Positions 24,695-37,206 of a stretch of 64,000 bases of DNA are shown piece after piece. Both the position numbers and the translations under genes were made by a program. Numbering within the stretch: position 1 is the stretch's first letter; the number at the start of each line of letters is the position of its first letter. The notes under the pieces were generated by a model. The model was not told where the DNA came from and made no database searches. It saw only the letters and a program-made list of their open reading frames with translations. The stretch is from Dermatophagoides farinae (taxonomy: Eukaryota; Arthropoda; Arachnida; Sarcoptiformes; Pyroglyphidae): contig NC_134682.1 in NCBI RefSeq assembly GCF_024713945.1, positions 3,162,001-3,226,000 on the forward strand. The letters run 5' to 3'.

Positions 24695-27085
24695 GATTAA
24701 CTTTATTATTGGAATGTTCCAATGATGAAAAAAAGTAAACACAATGAATGAATTTCAATTTTAATATGTAGAATCTAATGATTTCACTTCAATATAAACA
24801 TTTTCTTTCAAAATAATGCACTGCAACATCAATGAAGATAAATCATCATAGGTACAAAATATAATAATAATTAATCAATAAACAATTGGCCATATATGTT
24901 CACGCAAGTCTATTTTGTATATGAATATGTGAACATAAATCAATGGAGAAAATCTATTTGATTGTTTGGCTCATTTTTCATATGTTGTTTATACGAAACA
25001 AAAAAAAAATGTTCAACTATCTATAGATACATTATTCAATTATCATCATTATGTTGATGATGATAAAATTGGCAAATGGTGTTTGTTTGTGTGTGTGTGT
25101 TGAAGATAAATTCAAAATACACACACACACACACACAAATAAAGATAGTTGTTTCATGTATTCAAAATTCATTTGCATCAAAATTAAAAAAAAAAAAATC
25201 AAAATGCACAAAGAATTGGGTGTGTGTTTATGCTAATGTTGTTATTGATGGTGGTTGGTGGTGGTGGTGGCCGCGACGATGAAAACAAATCACAAAACAT
25301 CCATGATCAACAAATTGTAAACACAAACACACATGATGATGAAATGTAAAATTGTTTCACAATGATAAACTTTTTCAGTATAAATTGGTTATAATTATCA
25401 TCATATAAACTTGTCTATTATTTTATAGACTTGTTTGATGTGTGTGTGTGTGTGTGTTTTGGAAATCAAATGAAATGATTTTTTTTTATAATCATATGAA
25501 CAAACACATGGGTAAAGTTGAATAAATGAATTTTGTCAAATTTATCTTGATGATAATCACGACTATTTTATTTTAGACAGAGAGAAAGGTTTTTTTTTCA
25601 GAGAGCATTGAAATAAAAAAAAACCGTTATAACTTAATTCCTACAGCAAGCAAAGCAAAGTTGTTGTTGTTGTTGTTGTTGTTTTAATGTAATAATAATG
25701 AACCACACAAAAAAGGGCCAAACCACTTGTTGTTGTTGTTATCTAAGAAATGAAAATAAAAAAAAACTAGATAAATTTCTCTCCATATGATGCGGATGAT
25801 GATGATGATGATGATGGATATATTTAGCTATAATCAACAACAAAGTTGAATAATTTTTTTTCGGTATGAATCTCCCAACCTTTAGATGATTTTGAGTAAA
25901 CCACAATTTTTTTTGTCTTGTCTTAATCAACTATAGTTGTCCAAAATAAATAAATATATATAAATCAGTCTCTCTCATATCTTAAATTAGAGTCAAGGTA
26001 ATTGTGTGTGTGTTCTCTGTGCGAACCTTTCAAATGAATGAAAAAAAAAAAAAAAAATGACAAGATATAGCAAGCTTGTCTTGTTTTGGAATTCAAAAAC
26101 TTTTGTTGTTGTTGTTGTTGGAACTAAAGATTATTACTTTATCGTAATGGATACACACACACACCCAAAATATTTGTGGTGTTAATATAGTAGTGATCAC
26201 CACCTACGTTTATTTATTCAATAAATGATAATACAAATCAATGGCAAATCATAACAACAACAACAAAAAACATTTCATCATCATCATCATCATTATATAA
26301 CAATATTTTTTTGGATCCGTCAAAAGGTCTCTTTACTGAATTTTTGTTTTTTTTTTACTTCTTGTTCATGTAGATTTTTGCTATATGTAGAATGATTGTG
26401 AGAAAAAAAAATACTCAATTTAAATCTCCATCGTTGACATTTACATTTATCATCATCATCATCATCATCATGTTACTAAATACAGCATCTAGGCCGATGT
26501 GAAATCAATTTGAATTTGAATTTGAATTTCTTGTATTCACATGAGTCAAAAAAAAAAAAAAAAAAATTTATCGCTTTCTTCTTTCTTGATTTCTTTGAAG
26601 ATTAGCTAAAATAATGATAACCTGCTTTTCATTTTTGATTAATTAATGGTTTTTTTTGGGTTATTTCTTCGTTCCTATACTTATACTTATACTTTGAACC
26701 TATCAACAGGATTTTTGTTTGACAAAAAAAATCATCTCATTGATTATCGATTGATAGATAAATAGATAGATAGACTCGTGATTGATCAGATATTATTAAA
26801 TCATTTAGGCGTTAGAGAGAATAATTTATTATCGTAAAAAAAAGACTCCAATCAGTGATGGGCCAGATTTGTTTTTTTTTTCTTTCATTTCATACAAATT
26901 CCCACCATCATTTTTGATTTCAATCAATATGTGTGGTTGGTCGGTCGGTCGATCATTGCCATCTCTTATCATCATGCCGATTTTTTTTTATTTTATTGGA
27001 TATATGATGCTGTAAAATTTTTGTAAAAAAAAATTTGAGAAAAAATCACAACTGTCATCGTAATAAAGATTTAAAAAATTGAAAA
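24695..27085. other. Gene-free spacer
   Basis: Between the divergent epoxide hydrolase and SLC17 genes I see only microsatellites: TG and CA tracts (25087-25101, 25120-25136, 25440-25457), GAT (25794-25813), GTT (25660-25682, 26103-26120) and A/T homopolymers. Both flanking promoters must lie here; I cannot identify elements. Confidence 0.5.
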
Positions 27086-28754
27086 ATGTTAATAAATGTG
27101 AAAAAATCACCAAATGGACGTTTTATTCAACGTTTCATACCGGCACGTTTTATATTCATTTTTTTAAGTTCATTTGGTTTTTTTCTAGTTTATGCATATA
27201 AAGTTGTACTTAGTATGGCCATTGTTTCAATGGTCAAAACATCGACGACGAAAAATGAAACAATTATGGTGGAAGAATTTTCATTTATTTCTGATGAAAA
27301 ATGTCCCGGATCCACAGAGGTCGATAATATTGTCGGTGAATTTGATTGGTCTGAAACGATTAAAAATAATGTTCTGGCAGCATTTTTCTATGGTTATGTT
27401 TGTACTCAGATTCCGGCCGGAATTTTTTCAAATAAATTTGGTAGTAAATGGATTTTCAGTATCAGCCTATTGATTGCTGCCATTTGTTCATTATTAAGTC
27501 CTATTGCTGCAAGACAAAGTTATATTTGGTTCTTTATCGTACGATTTATTCAAGGATTAGCTGAAGGTTTCGCTTTTCCATGTATGAATATGATGATCGC
27601 CCAATGGATACCGAAAATGGAACTTAGTCGTGGTACAACATTGATTTATACTGGTGCACAATTTGGTACTGTATTCACATTACCAATTGCAGCACAAATG
27701 AATGGTAGTAGTTTAGGATGGACTGCTTCATTCTATTTACTTGGTATAATCGGTATTGTTTGGTTCATTCTGTTTGCAACATTAGTGTTTGAATCACCGG
27801 AACTACATCCATTCATTTCACAAAAAGAATTTGATCATATTGTACATAATGGTGGTGGTAAACAAATTGAAAGAAAATTAATTATACCATATCGTGAAAT
27901 ATTCACATCAATACCTGTTTATGGTCTTATATTGACACATTTTGGCCAGAATTGGGCTTTTCTCACCATATTGACTTATATGCCAACATATATGAAAAAT
28001 GTACTACATACAAACAATACTCAGGTGTGTTGAATTTAAATTTTTTTCAATTTATTTTTCAAAAATAATTAATAAATTTTCATTTTATAGAATACAATAA
28101 TCTCTGGCCTTCCATATCTAGGTCAAGCACTATTTGGTTGGATTTGTTCATTTATTTCGGATAAATTACGTTCAAGTGGACGATTACAGATAACAACTAT
28201 TCGAAAAATAAACAATTTTATCGGTAAAAGATAACTACCAATTTTTGTTTTTATGGGACAAATATTTTTCAATCAGGTTTTTTTTTCTCTCATCATATAG
28301 CATTCATACCACCGGCAATATGTATTGCATTAATTCCGACCGTTGGATGTAATCAGATTGTCAGCTGTATACTACTCATATTGGCTGTTACATTTAATGG
28401 TGCATCATTCAGTGGTTTTAATTCAACACATGTTGATATGGCACCCGATTTTGCCGGAGTTTTAATGGGATTTACTAATAGTTTCGGTAATGTACCCGGT
28501 TTTGTTGTACCAAAAGTGGTCAATTTATTCACAAATAAAGAGGTTAGTCATTTTTCTTTTTTTTTGTTTTGTTTCATTCACAACAATTTTATTGATTTAT
28601 ATATTCTTTTTTTTTGTATATAAATAAATAGAGTACGATAAAAAGCTGGTCATATGTATTCTATGTTGCCATTGTTGTAAACATATTGTCAACATTAATC
28701 TATACATTTATGTGTACAGCCAAAGAACAAATATGGGGTCGGATGCGGAAATGA
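27086..28754 (+). CDS. SLC17-type anion/phosphate cotransporter (sialin/VGLUT-like), copy 1
   Basis: Four exons in phase: 27086-28024, 28091-28223, 28301-28542, 28632-28754, giving 478 aa. It is an MFS protein with 12 predicted helices. Helix 1 follows the amphipathic NGRFIQRF start, and a Cys-bearing extracellular loop lies at about 55-90. SLC17 hallmarks are visible: FFYGYVCTQIPAGIFSNKFG (helix 2-3), RFIQGLAEGFAFPCMN (helix 4), QNWAFLTILTYMPTYM (helix 7), GQALFGWICSFISDKLR (the loop like the MFS A motif) and GFNSTHVDMAPDFAG (helix 10-11). The family exports or imports organic anions (sialate, glutamate, phosphate, urate) using proton or sodium gradients; the substrate cannot be told from sequence. 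A close paralogue follows about 640 bp downstream on the same strand with the same exon pattern. The N-glycosylation sites KNETI and MNGSS are visible. Confidence 0.9.
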
Positions 28755-29104
28755 TAAAATTGAATTTGATGTGAATGGAAATTCCTTCATTTTTTTTCTA
28801 TTGATTAATTTTTTTTTATCAAATTTTAATTATTGCACTTTTTTTGATTGAATAATAATAATATGATTATAATCTCATTACCACCATGGGTTTATTATGA
28901 TGTGAAATTTACCATATGTTCTGGAAACAAAAAAAAAAAAAACAATCATCTGTTGATATGATGATATTTGATAATTTGGATTATAATAATGAAGAGCCCG
29001 GTGCATAATGATAATATGATAATTATGACAAGTATCACCTGTTTTTAAAATATAAAAAGGCAATGAATCGTTTACGGGTTTCAAATTATTTGTTTGAGAT
29101 TAGT

Positions 29105-29105
<1 letters not shown>

Positions 29106-29136
<31 letters not shown>
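29106..29136. repeat. T31 homopolymer
   Basis: Uninterrupted T tract between the two SLC17 copies. It is among the longest homopolymers in the window. Confidence 0.85.
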
Positions 29137-29137
<1 letters not shown>

Positions 29138-29389
29138 GTTGCATGAATTTGCCTGTCACTATCACCATAATAACTTTACATTTATTAGTGGAAACCAGCA
29201 TTTTCATTTTAGGTATCTATTATGTTCATCAATTGATTTTTGAATCAAGAAAATGTATTCAATCATCTAGCATCATCATCATCATCATTGAAATCCAAAC
29301 ATAATTTTCTATATATTAAATCCATTTCATTAGTAATTTTACTCAATATTTTTGAAAGAATCGTTCAATACAATATCTCGTATAACCAG

Positions 29390-31038
29390 ATGGATCCACA
29401 GAAAAAAGTCTACAATGGACGTTTTATACAACGTTTTATTGCCGCTCGTGTTATATTTGTTATTTTGGGATTTTTCGGTTTCTTTCTAGTATACGCATTC
29501 AAAGTGGTTGTGAATATGTCAATTGTGGCAATGATTAAAAATAAACACAATGATGATCTCTTAACGAATTTTTCCACAATATCACCAGTATCTGCCGACA
29601 CATGTCCTGGTGGACAATCAACTTCTAATCAACAAGAAGGAGAATTCGATTGGCCTGAAGATGTTAAAAACTATGTATTAGCATCATTTTTCTATGGATA
29701 TGTACTTACACAGATACCGGCAGGTATTTTGGCAAATAAATTCGGTGGAAAATGGATTTTTGGTTCAAGCATTTTGATTGCTTCGATAGCATCATTGATG
29801 TGTCCGTTTGCTGCACGAATAAATTATATGTGGTTTATAATTTTACGAGTTATTCAAGGTCTAGCCGAAGGTGTTGTATTTCCCTGTATGAATACAATGA
29901 TTGCTCAATGGATGCCCAAAATGGAACGAACACGTGGAACAACCATTACATTCACAGGTGCTATGATTGGAACAGTAATAACGATGCCAATGGCAGCTCA
30001 ATTCAATGAAAGTTCATGGGGTTGGGCCGCTTCATATTATTTATTGGGTATTGTTGGAATCATTTGGTTTATTTTATATTCGTTTCTGGTATATGAATCA
30101 CCGGAATCACATCCATTCATCTCACGACAAGAATATAACTATATTATTGAAAATGGTGGCGGTAAACAAATGGAAATGAAAGTGATCATACCATATCGTG
30201 AAATATTCACTTCATCACGTGTTTATGGTATTATTTTGACTGCTATTGGTCAGAATTGGGCTTTTCTCACTATTCTTACCTATTTACCAACCTACATGAA
30301 AGATGTATTACATACAGACAATAAAATGGTAAATATATATGTTTTATTCTTGTCATTGAATGAATTCTGAACAATTATATCTGACATTTATAAATTAGAC
30401 AACAATCATATCTGGTCTTCCATCACTTGGTCAAGCTGTTTTTGGTTGGATATGTTCCTATTATACTGATCGTATGAGACAGCATGGTACTTTATCCATT
30501 ACGACAATTAGAAAAATTAATGCTTTTATTAGTAAGTCTGAAATTAATACTTTCATTATAAATACAATCATCAATTAATCAATCATTCGTTATCCAATAG
30601 CCTATATACCACCAGCCATTTTGATGGCAATCATACCAGTAGTTGGTTGTGATCAAATTGCTAGCTCAACATTATTAATATTGGCCGTAACATTAAGCGG
30701 TGCTTGTTTCAGTGGATTTAATTCTACACATGTAGATATGGCACCAGATTTTGCCGGAACATTAATGGGTTTAACAAACAGTATTGGTAATATACCGGGA
30801 TTTATTGTACCAAAAGTGATTGAAGCATTCACTAAAAATCAGGTAATTATTTTCATTTCATTTTTTTTTCAAGAAAATAATCATCATCATCATCAACTAG
30901 AGTACAATAAAAACATGGTCATATGTTTGGTATTTAGCTGCGGCAATAAATGTTTTAACCACATTAATCTATACATTTATGTGTACGGCTGAAGAACAAA
31001 CATGGGGAAGGATTCATCGGTTACCGGAAAAAGCTTAA
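29390..31038 (+). CDS. SLC17-type anion/phosphate cotransporter, copy 2
   Basis: Four exons in phase: 29390-30328, 30399-30531, 30601-30842, 30901-31038, giving 483 aa. Exons 1-3 have exactly the lengths of copy 1 (939, 133, 242 nt), with the same phases, showing tandem duplication of a spliced-structure gene. I chose the ATG at 29390 (MDPQKKVYNGRFIQRF) because it aligns with the start of copy 1 and gives the same exon length. The frame extends upstream to 29240 without obvious function. Conserved blocks are FFYGYVLTQIPAGILANKFG, RVIQGLAEGVVFPCMN, QNWAFLTILTYLPTYM, GQAVFGWICSYYTDRMR and GFNSTHVDMAPDFAG. The C-terminal exon is five codons longer and ends RLPEKA. It differs mostly in the extracellular loop between helices 1 and 2. 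It has the same transport class as copy 1; substrate unknown. Confidence 0.9.
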
Positions 31039-31825
31039 TACAAACAATCAACCAAAAAAAAAAAAAAAAAAAAAAATCAAAAAAATTTTGTTGTTTCAAA
31101 ACATTCTATTGATTGATGGATGGACGAATGAATATAATCATCATTGTTTATTTGTTAAAACATTTTTTTTTTTCGTTTATAATTTATAATAATAAATTCA
31201 TGTTGAATAATAATAACAATATGTGATCATCATCATCATCATCATCATCATTTTGTTGATTATAATGAAGAAAAAAAAATTCCAATTCCAATGATTCATA
31301 TCTAGGACACATTTCTACACGTTAACGATTATCATCATTGCAATCATCATCATTTTTTTTTAGTAAACATTCAATGATGATGATGATGATGAAAACTTTG
31401 TTTTCGAAATTTTTCCATTTTTTCATCTATCATGAATCGAAATATACAAAACGACAATCATCAAATCGGTGGTAACCACAAACATTAACAAATTCGTCAT
31501 ACACACACACACACACACACAAAAACTTCCTTTTGCCATAACCAAAAATTTTGTTGGTAAAATGTTGAAAATTCGTTATTGCCAATTATAGAAATCTATT
31601 CTCTTTTTTTCCGGTTGTTATCATCGATTTTCGTTTGTTGTTATTGAATGTCGAGGTAACAATAATAATAATATTTAATCCGAAAAAGATTGCTCATCAT
31701 TACATTGAATTCGTTATGATGATCATCATTTTTCAATTGATCATCATCTTCATTGTCATTGTGGCTGTGAATGTGAAGAAGAAAATAGATAGAAAAAAAA
31801 GCATTTCGAATTTTACATTATCAAG

Positions 31826-33385
31826 ATGAATTCAAATTATACCTTTTTATTATTATTATTGATAATTATTCAATATGATTGGATAATTGCTCATAATAAA
31901 CGTAATCGTCAACATCGTCATCAACATCAACAACATCATCAATATGATTCGATATTAGAATTGAAATTAATTTATCCAAAAAATCTTATCGATGGTCGTT
32001 ATAATGATTCACTTTGTAATGATGATGGTTCAATCATTTTTCTTGATTATAGCCAAACATGGAATGCATATGTTGCTGTTTGTCAGAATAATTTAATCGA
32101 TGTTGAACCAATTGATTATGGGTAGGTGATGAATTCAAAAAGTTTTATATTTTAATTGATTAATTTGGCTCGAATTTTGTTTGTTTCTTGATACAACAGC
32201 CAAATAACTCAATTGAATGTTTTACAATTTCAAGTGAAAAAATTGGAACACTTTGCTTTTGATTGGCTTCATGGTCTGTTGTATTATTCAACTTTAATGG
32301 ATGGTATCAATGTTATTGATTTAAAAAAGAATGAATTGGCTACATTTCCAATATATCGTGCTGCTGGTTCCAATACCGTGAATGGTTTAATCGTAAGACC
32401 TGATCTGTCAAAATTAATGTGGCTTGAAACATATGGTACCGATACAATTATGATGGAATCGGATCAGGTTTGAAATCGTTTCTCTCTCTTTGTCTTGGAT
32501 TAATAAAATTAATTTTTGATTCATTTTAAATTCAGAATGGTAAACAATCATCAGCATTATTTAATATCAGTAGAACAACTTATACTGATCTTTATTATGA
32601 TCATTATGGTGATCAATATCTGCTTATAATGCCACAAACACAAGCGACAAAAATATCCGGAATGATCATATTGGATTATGATGATAAAAAAATTTTAAAA
32701 TCAATGAATTTTGAAATAAATTTCTCACGACAAAATTGGGCAACAAAAAATGTTCGAATTCGAGCAGATTCACTCTATTTTTTCGTAAAACAATCGGGAA
32801 ATTTTGGAAAGATTTATCGTTGCTCAATATCATCACAGAATCATACGAATGTAATGAATGATTCATCACCATCATCATCATCATCATCATCATCAATTAT
32901 GATTGATAATGTTCATCAAACATCGTGTATATTGATTACAGCCGATAATTCCAGATCACCATTCATGTTATATGATCCATTGATGAGAAAAGAATCGGAA
33001 CAGAAAAAACATTGTAATGAAAATGTTTGTGTTCGACAGGATATCGATTTCTGTATACCGATCAACGATACACATTCACAATGTACAAATGTAAGTTGTT
33101 AAATTTTTCGGAAAAAAAAGATTTTCATTTTAATTTCAAATTTAAAATTTATTTTAATCTTAGGGTGAAGTATTCGAAATCAATAAAGATAATAATGAAA
33201 TGCTAATCTATAAGATTATCATTTCGGTTCTAACATCAATCATCATTCTTATTCTAATCATTTATTTTCTATTCTTTTCAAAACAACGTGCACGATTCTA
33301 TCAGATACGATTGAAAAAATTGAATCGTGTTGAATCATCAAAACTACAGGTGAAACCACCGGCAACTAATGAAATTGCTGAATAG
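31826..33385 (+). CDS. Small type I membrane protein with degenerate YWTD/LDL-receptor-like propeller
   Basis: Four exons in phase: 31826-32121 (donor GTAGGT), 32200-32467, 32536-33090, 33164-33385, giving 446 aa. A signal peptide covers residues 1-22. His/Gln-rich residues follow, then repeats resembling YWTD beta-propeller blades (LEHFAFDWLHGLLYYST, then NGLIVRPDLSKLMWLE, where LDL-receptor relatives have LAVDWVGRNLYWTD and similar). A four-Cys segment near residues 340-372 (HCNENVCVRQDIDFCIP, SQC) resembles a degenerate EGF module. A transmembrane helix follows at about 387-410, then a short basic tail with no NPxY endocytosis motif. It is far smaller than LDL-receptor family members and has no LDL-A modules. 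A polyadenylation hexamer AATAAA lies at 33494-33499. The propeller call is inference from a few blades; the signal peptide and TM topology are clear. Confidence 0.72.
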
Positions 33386-33741
33386 AAAACAAAAAATGTC
33401 CAATCATTCATCATCATCATCATCATAGCCATCTTAAACCAAAATTTTTTTTCCATTTATTTTAATCTTGAATTCATTTCAATTTTTCTTGAAAATAAAT
33501 TTCCATTTTCATTTGAATTTGTATTTGTTTATTTGATCGAAATTTTGAAATTCATTCCAAATAATTCAAAACAATGTCGACAGATGGCAACAGATAAATG
33601 GGAAAAATAAATTAAATTTCGAATTGTTGCAAAGAGAAAAAAAATTCGAATTGATTGATTTTAAATTGTTGATATTTTTTTTTTAATTCTTGTTGCATTT
33701 TTTTTCTTTGATTTATAACCACATATCTCACACACAAAAAG

Positions 33742-34699
33742 ATGAATAATTCAAATCATCAAAATGTCAATGATTTGCAAAAAATAATACATTTATTGAT
33801 ATGGCCAAATGGATCATTATTATCGATAAAAAATAAAACAATCCATCAGCACATCATTCGATTGACAACATCAAAATTGGACGAATTATTCATGAAACGA
33901 TCATCAACATTGATTTTGTTATTTAGCAGCATGTTTGCATTCTTCATATTCATCTTAATGATATTCATTATATTTTGTTTGATAACAAGTAAGTTTTGAA
34001 AAAAAAATTTCGATAAATTTTTGTTCTTATTTTGAAACAAAATAGGATTTTGTTGTTGTTGTTGTTGTTGAAATAACTGAAATATTTAAAGATCCGATTT
34101 ATTCTTATTCTTATTACATCTCTCACGTTATACGATAATTATTTTCAATGACATGAGGATGACACATTTTCATTAAAAAAAAAAATTTTTTTTGTTTCGT
34201 TTCATGTCAAAACAATTGTCATCGAAACGAAAACAAACACAGAAAAATGAATGATAATAATTCCTAGTACATTATTATTATTATTATATTACATTTAATT
34301 CATTTGACTTTGACTTTGAAATATTTTTTATTTGACATTCAATTCCATTTTTTTTGTTTCTTTTTGCAAAAAAAAAAAATGAAATGAAATTTTCATTTCA
34401 ATGAACAAATGACACACAAAACTTTTTGAATTTAACGATTATTTTAACCTGAATTTCGTCATGTGTCTAATTTGTGCACACACACACACACACACACATA
34501 GGAAATCCTGACCACACGTATCCAATTTTTTTTTCTGTCAATGAATGAATGGACACAAAAATTTTATTTTTTTCTTTTTGATCCAGTTATCTTTTTTTCC
34601 ATCATTCCAATTGATTATTCGTAACAACAACAACAACAACACAATAATATATGTGATTGTAGAAAAAAAAAATATCGAACTCAGAAATTTCAGCAAACA

Positions 34700-34731
<32 letters not shown>

Positions 34732-37206
34732 TTGAAATAACAAAGAATAAATTGAACACACACACACGCACACACATACAAAGAAATGACATGTGTCATC
34801 AGTATAATTATTATTTGTTCCGTTTTTTTTTTGATCTTGACACATCGAATCAAACACACACACATTTGTATCTCATATTTTTTATGATTATCCTTGAAAT
34901 AATGATTATATTCACACACAATCTTGTTTGTGAATGTCCTGCGTATGTGTGTGTGTGTGTGTGTGTGTTGGTCTAAAAAATTCAAATCGGTTATAGCCAT
35001 GTGTGAATGGTATTTTGCATCTAAATGATCCATTGTGTTTGTACTTGATGAGTTTGAATAATTTTTTTTTTCATCCTTATTTGAATCATCATCATTTGTT
35101 CTGTATGATGATGATGATATTCACATGAAATTATTGCACATGATGTTTGAATGCATTTTTTTTGTAATATAGTATGTCTATGTGTGTGTGTGTGATTGAA
35201 TGTGTAGCAATTTTTGTTTCTCCTGTTATTAAAAAAAAAACTAAAAAGATGACGATGATGATGAGAGAATCGAATTCAATAGCAACAAAAAGATTAAAGA
35301 AGATTATATCCGATCGTGTATGTATCAATTGATGATCAATCGATTTGATCTAGTTTTTTTTTGTTCTCTCTCTTTGAGTATTCGTTTTTTATCCGATAAT
35401 TACAAATATATGCTCTCGTTATATTAGTAGTGTGTGGTAATAGATCAATCGATTTGTGAATTTATATTGTTGTTGTTGTTGTTGTTATTGTGGGATTATG
35501 ATCAATAGTATGGCAAGTTTTACACAACAACAATATCCTTTTGGCCTCGAATTTTTAATAAATATTTTTGCTTTCGTTTTTGATAATAAAAGAATAATTC
35601 ACAGATACACTTTCTCCCTTCTCTCATTCCCCCCTCCTCAATACAAGAGCAAAAAAAAAAGTAATTACATTTTTATAAATACAAAAATTTATTCATTCCT
35701 ATATGGTGGTAGTAACAGCAACAGCAGCAGCAGCAGCAGTATATCATGGATGGAAAAAAATCCAAAAATTATATTTATTTCCATAGAAAATAATTATATT
35801 TTTTAACACTATTCATCACCATTCATTACAAATGATGTTTGTGTTAACAACAACATCGACACTTTGATTACGACATTTTTTTTCTGTCATCAAAATGTTA
35901 TGGATGATGATGATGTTAAAAAGATGTTAATAATAATATAACACTGACAAAAAAAATTACTTAAAAGGTGTTCATCATGAGACAAAACAAAAAACTGAAT
36001 AAATAAACAAAACAGCAGCCCTATGCTATTCAATCTCTACGATAATTTGATAATTATCAATGAATAAAATAAAATGAAATAATGATCAAATTGCCAAGTC
36101 AAGTCATTTTAATCTTCAATCGACAATTTTAATCTCTGTATGGATTATAAGAACGTGTTAAGTAAAAAAAAAATGAAAGTTAATCCGAAAATATAGAACA
36201 ACAAATGAAATATGAATATAATTGGGATGTGCATATGTGTGAGTGATCACTCAATTTGTCTATTGTATAATTCACAACAACAACAAAAACAACAACAATT
36301 TGGCCATTGTTTGTGTGTATATCACATTTTGTTCATTCGTTCAATCATCATCATCATTCTCATAATCATTCATTCATTGCATTCAAACAAATAAAAACTT
36401 TGTATACTTCTGTTTTTTTTTATTTGTTTGTTTGTTTGTTTGTTTGAACCAAGTTCAAATTCATTCATTTCATGTGTGTGAGATAAAAAGTATCCAATTT
36501 GTTTTCCAATCAACAAAACGTCGTACACACAATACACACACATACAGATTGAGATGACATTTAAAATTCATTATCACACATTGTCATTTGAACTTCTCCA
36601 TATTTATTGCCGGCCTATTTTCAAATCTTTTCAATTTTTCTTTCATCCATTTTATTCATCATTCATCAACAAAAACTAAATGTTTATTTTGTCAATCAAT
36701 CTTCTTTTTTTTCAAAAAAAAAACTATTCGCGTTATAATGTTTTGCTTTTTACGGTAATAGTGGCGTTTTTACAATAAAAAAATCTTCACATGAGAATGA
36801 TGATGATCTCGAAAAATGAGATAATTTTTTTCCCGAAAAAATTTTGATTAAAAATTATCCAAATTCAATAATGAATCGATAGAATTTATTACACATAAAT
36901 TGTTCTCTATGTTTATTTTAATATTCTTTTTTTCCTTTCATTTTTATTCATCATCATATTATTTACAATACAAAAGATACACGGAATTCTAAAAAGAAAA
37001 CAACCATATCTAATGATAATTATCATCATTATGATGAATTCATTCATCATGATCATAGGACGATGAAACAAAAACAACAACAACAACAACAACAATATCC
37101 ACCACGTATCGAATCAAAAAATCTTCAATCATTATCATTATCGAATTTGGATAGTTTAGAACATGTAGAATTATTAAAAAGTACATCAAAATCTAATCGA
37201 ACATGA
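33742..37206 (+). CDS. Predicted small single-pass membrane protein, two exons
   Basis: Exon 1 is 33742-33988 (donor A|GTAAGT) and exon 2 is 36977-37206 (acceptor after a long pyrimidine tract, TACAAAAG). The phases agree (1 nt + 2 nt, Asn codon), giving 158 aa. The N-terminal 52 residues are hydrophilic and His/Asn-containing with one possible N-glycosylation site (NGS). A very strong helix at about 55-81 (STLILLFSSMF, then FIFILMIFIIFC) follows. The tail after the junction is basic, then Gln-rich (seven CAA codons), then ends in a less biased Leu/Ser segment (LQSLSLSNLDSLEHVELL). No family is recognised. The exon pairing over a 2.99 kb intron rests only on splice signals and phase, and a different partner exon is possible. 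Confidence 0.45.

Noticed and set aside
24695-24742. N-terminal extension of the epoxide hydrolase
   Set aside because: Opens only with GTG. The ATG at 24694 is used instead, with the caveat that an anchor-coding exon may be missed.
29240-29389. Fifty-codon N-terminal extension of SLC17 copy 2
   Set aside because: Absent from copy 1. The ATG at 29390 gives the same exon length and aligned start, so the extension is likely 5'UTR.
34545-35033. Overlapping 143-codon frames on both strands
   Set aside because: Both are driven by CA/TG and AAC repeats, and they lie within the proposed intron of the small membrane-protein gene. No coding signature.
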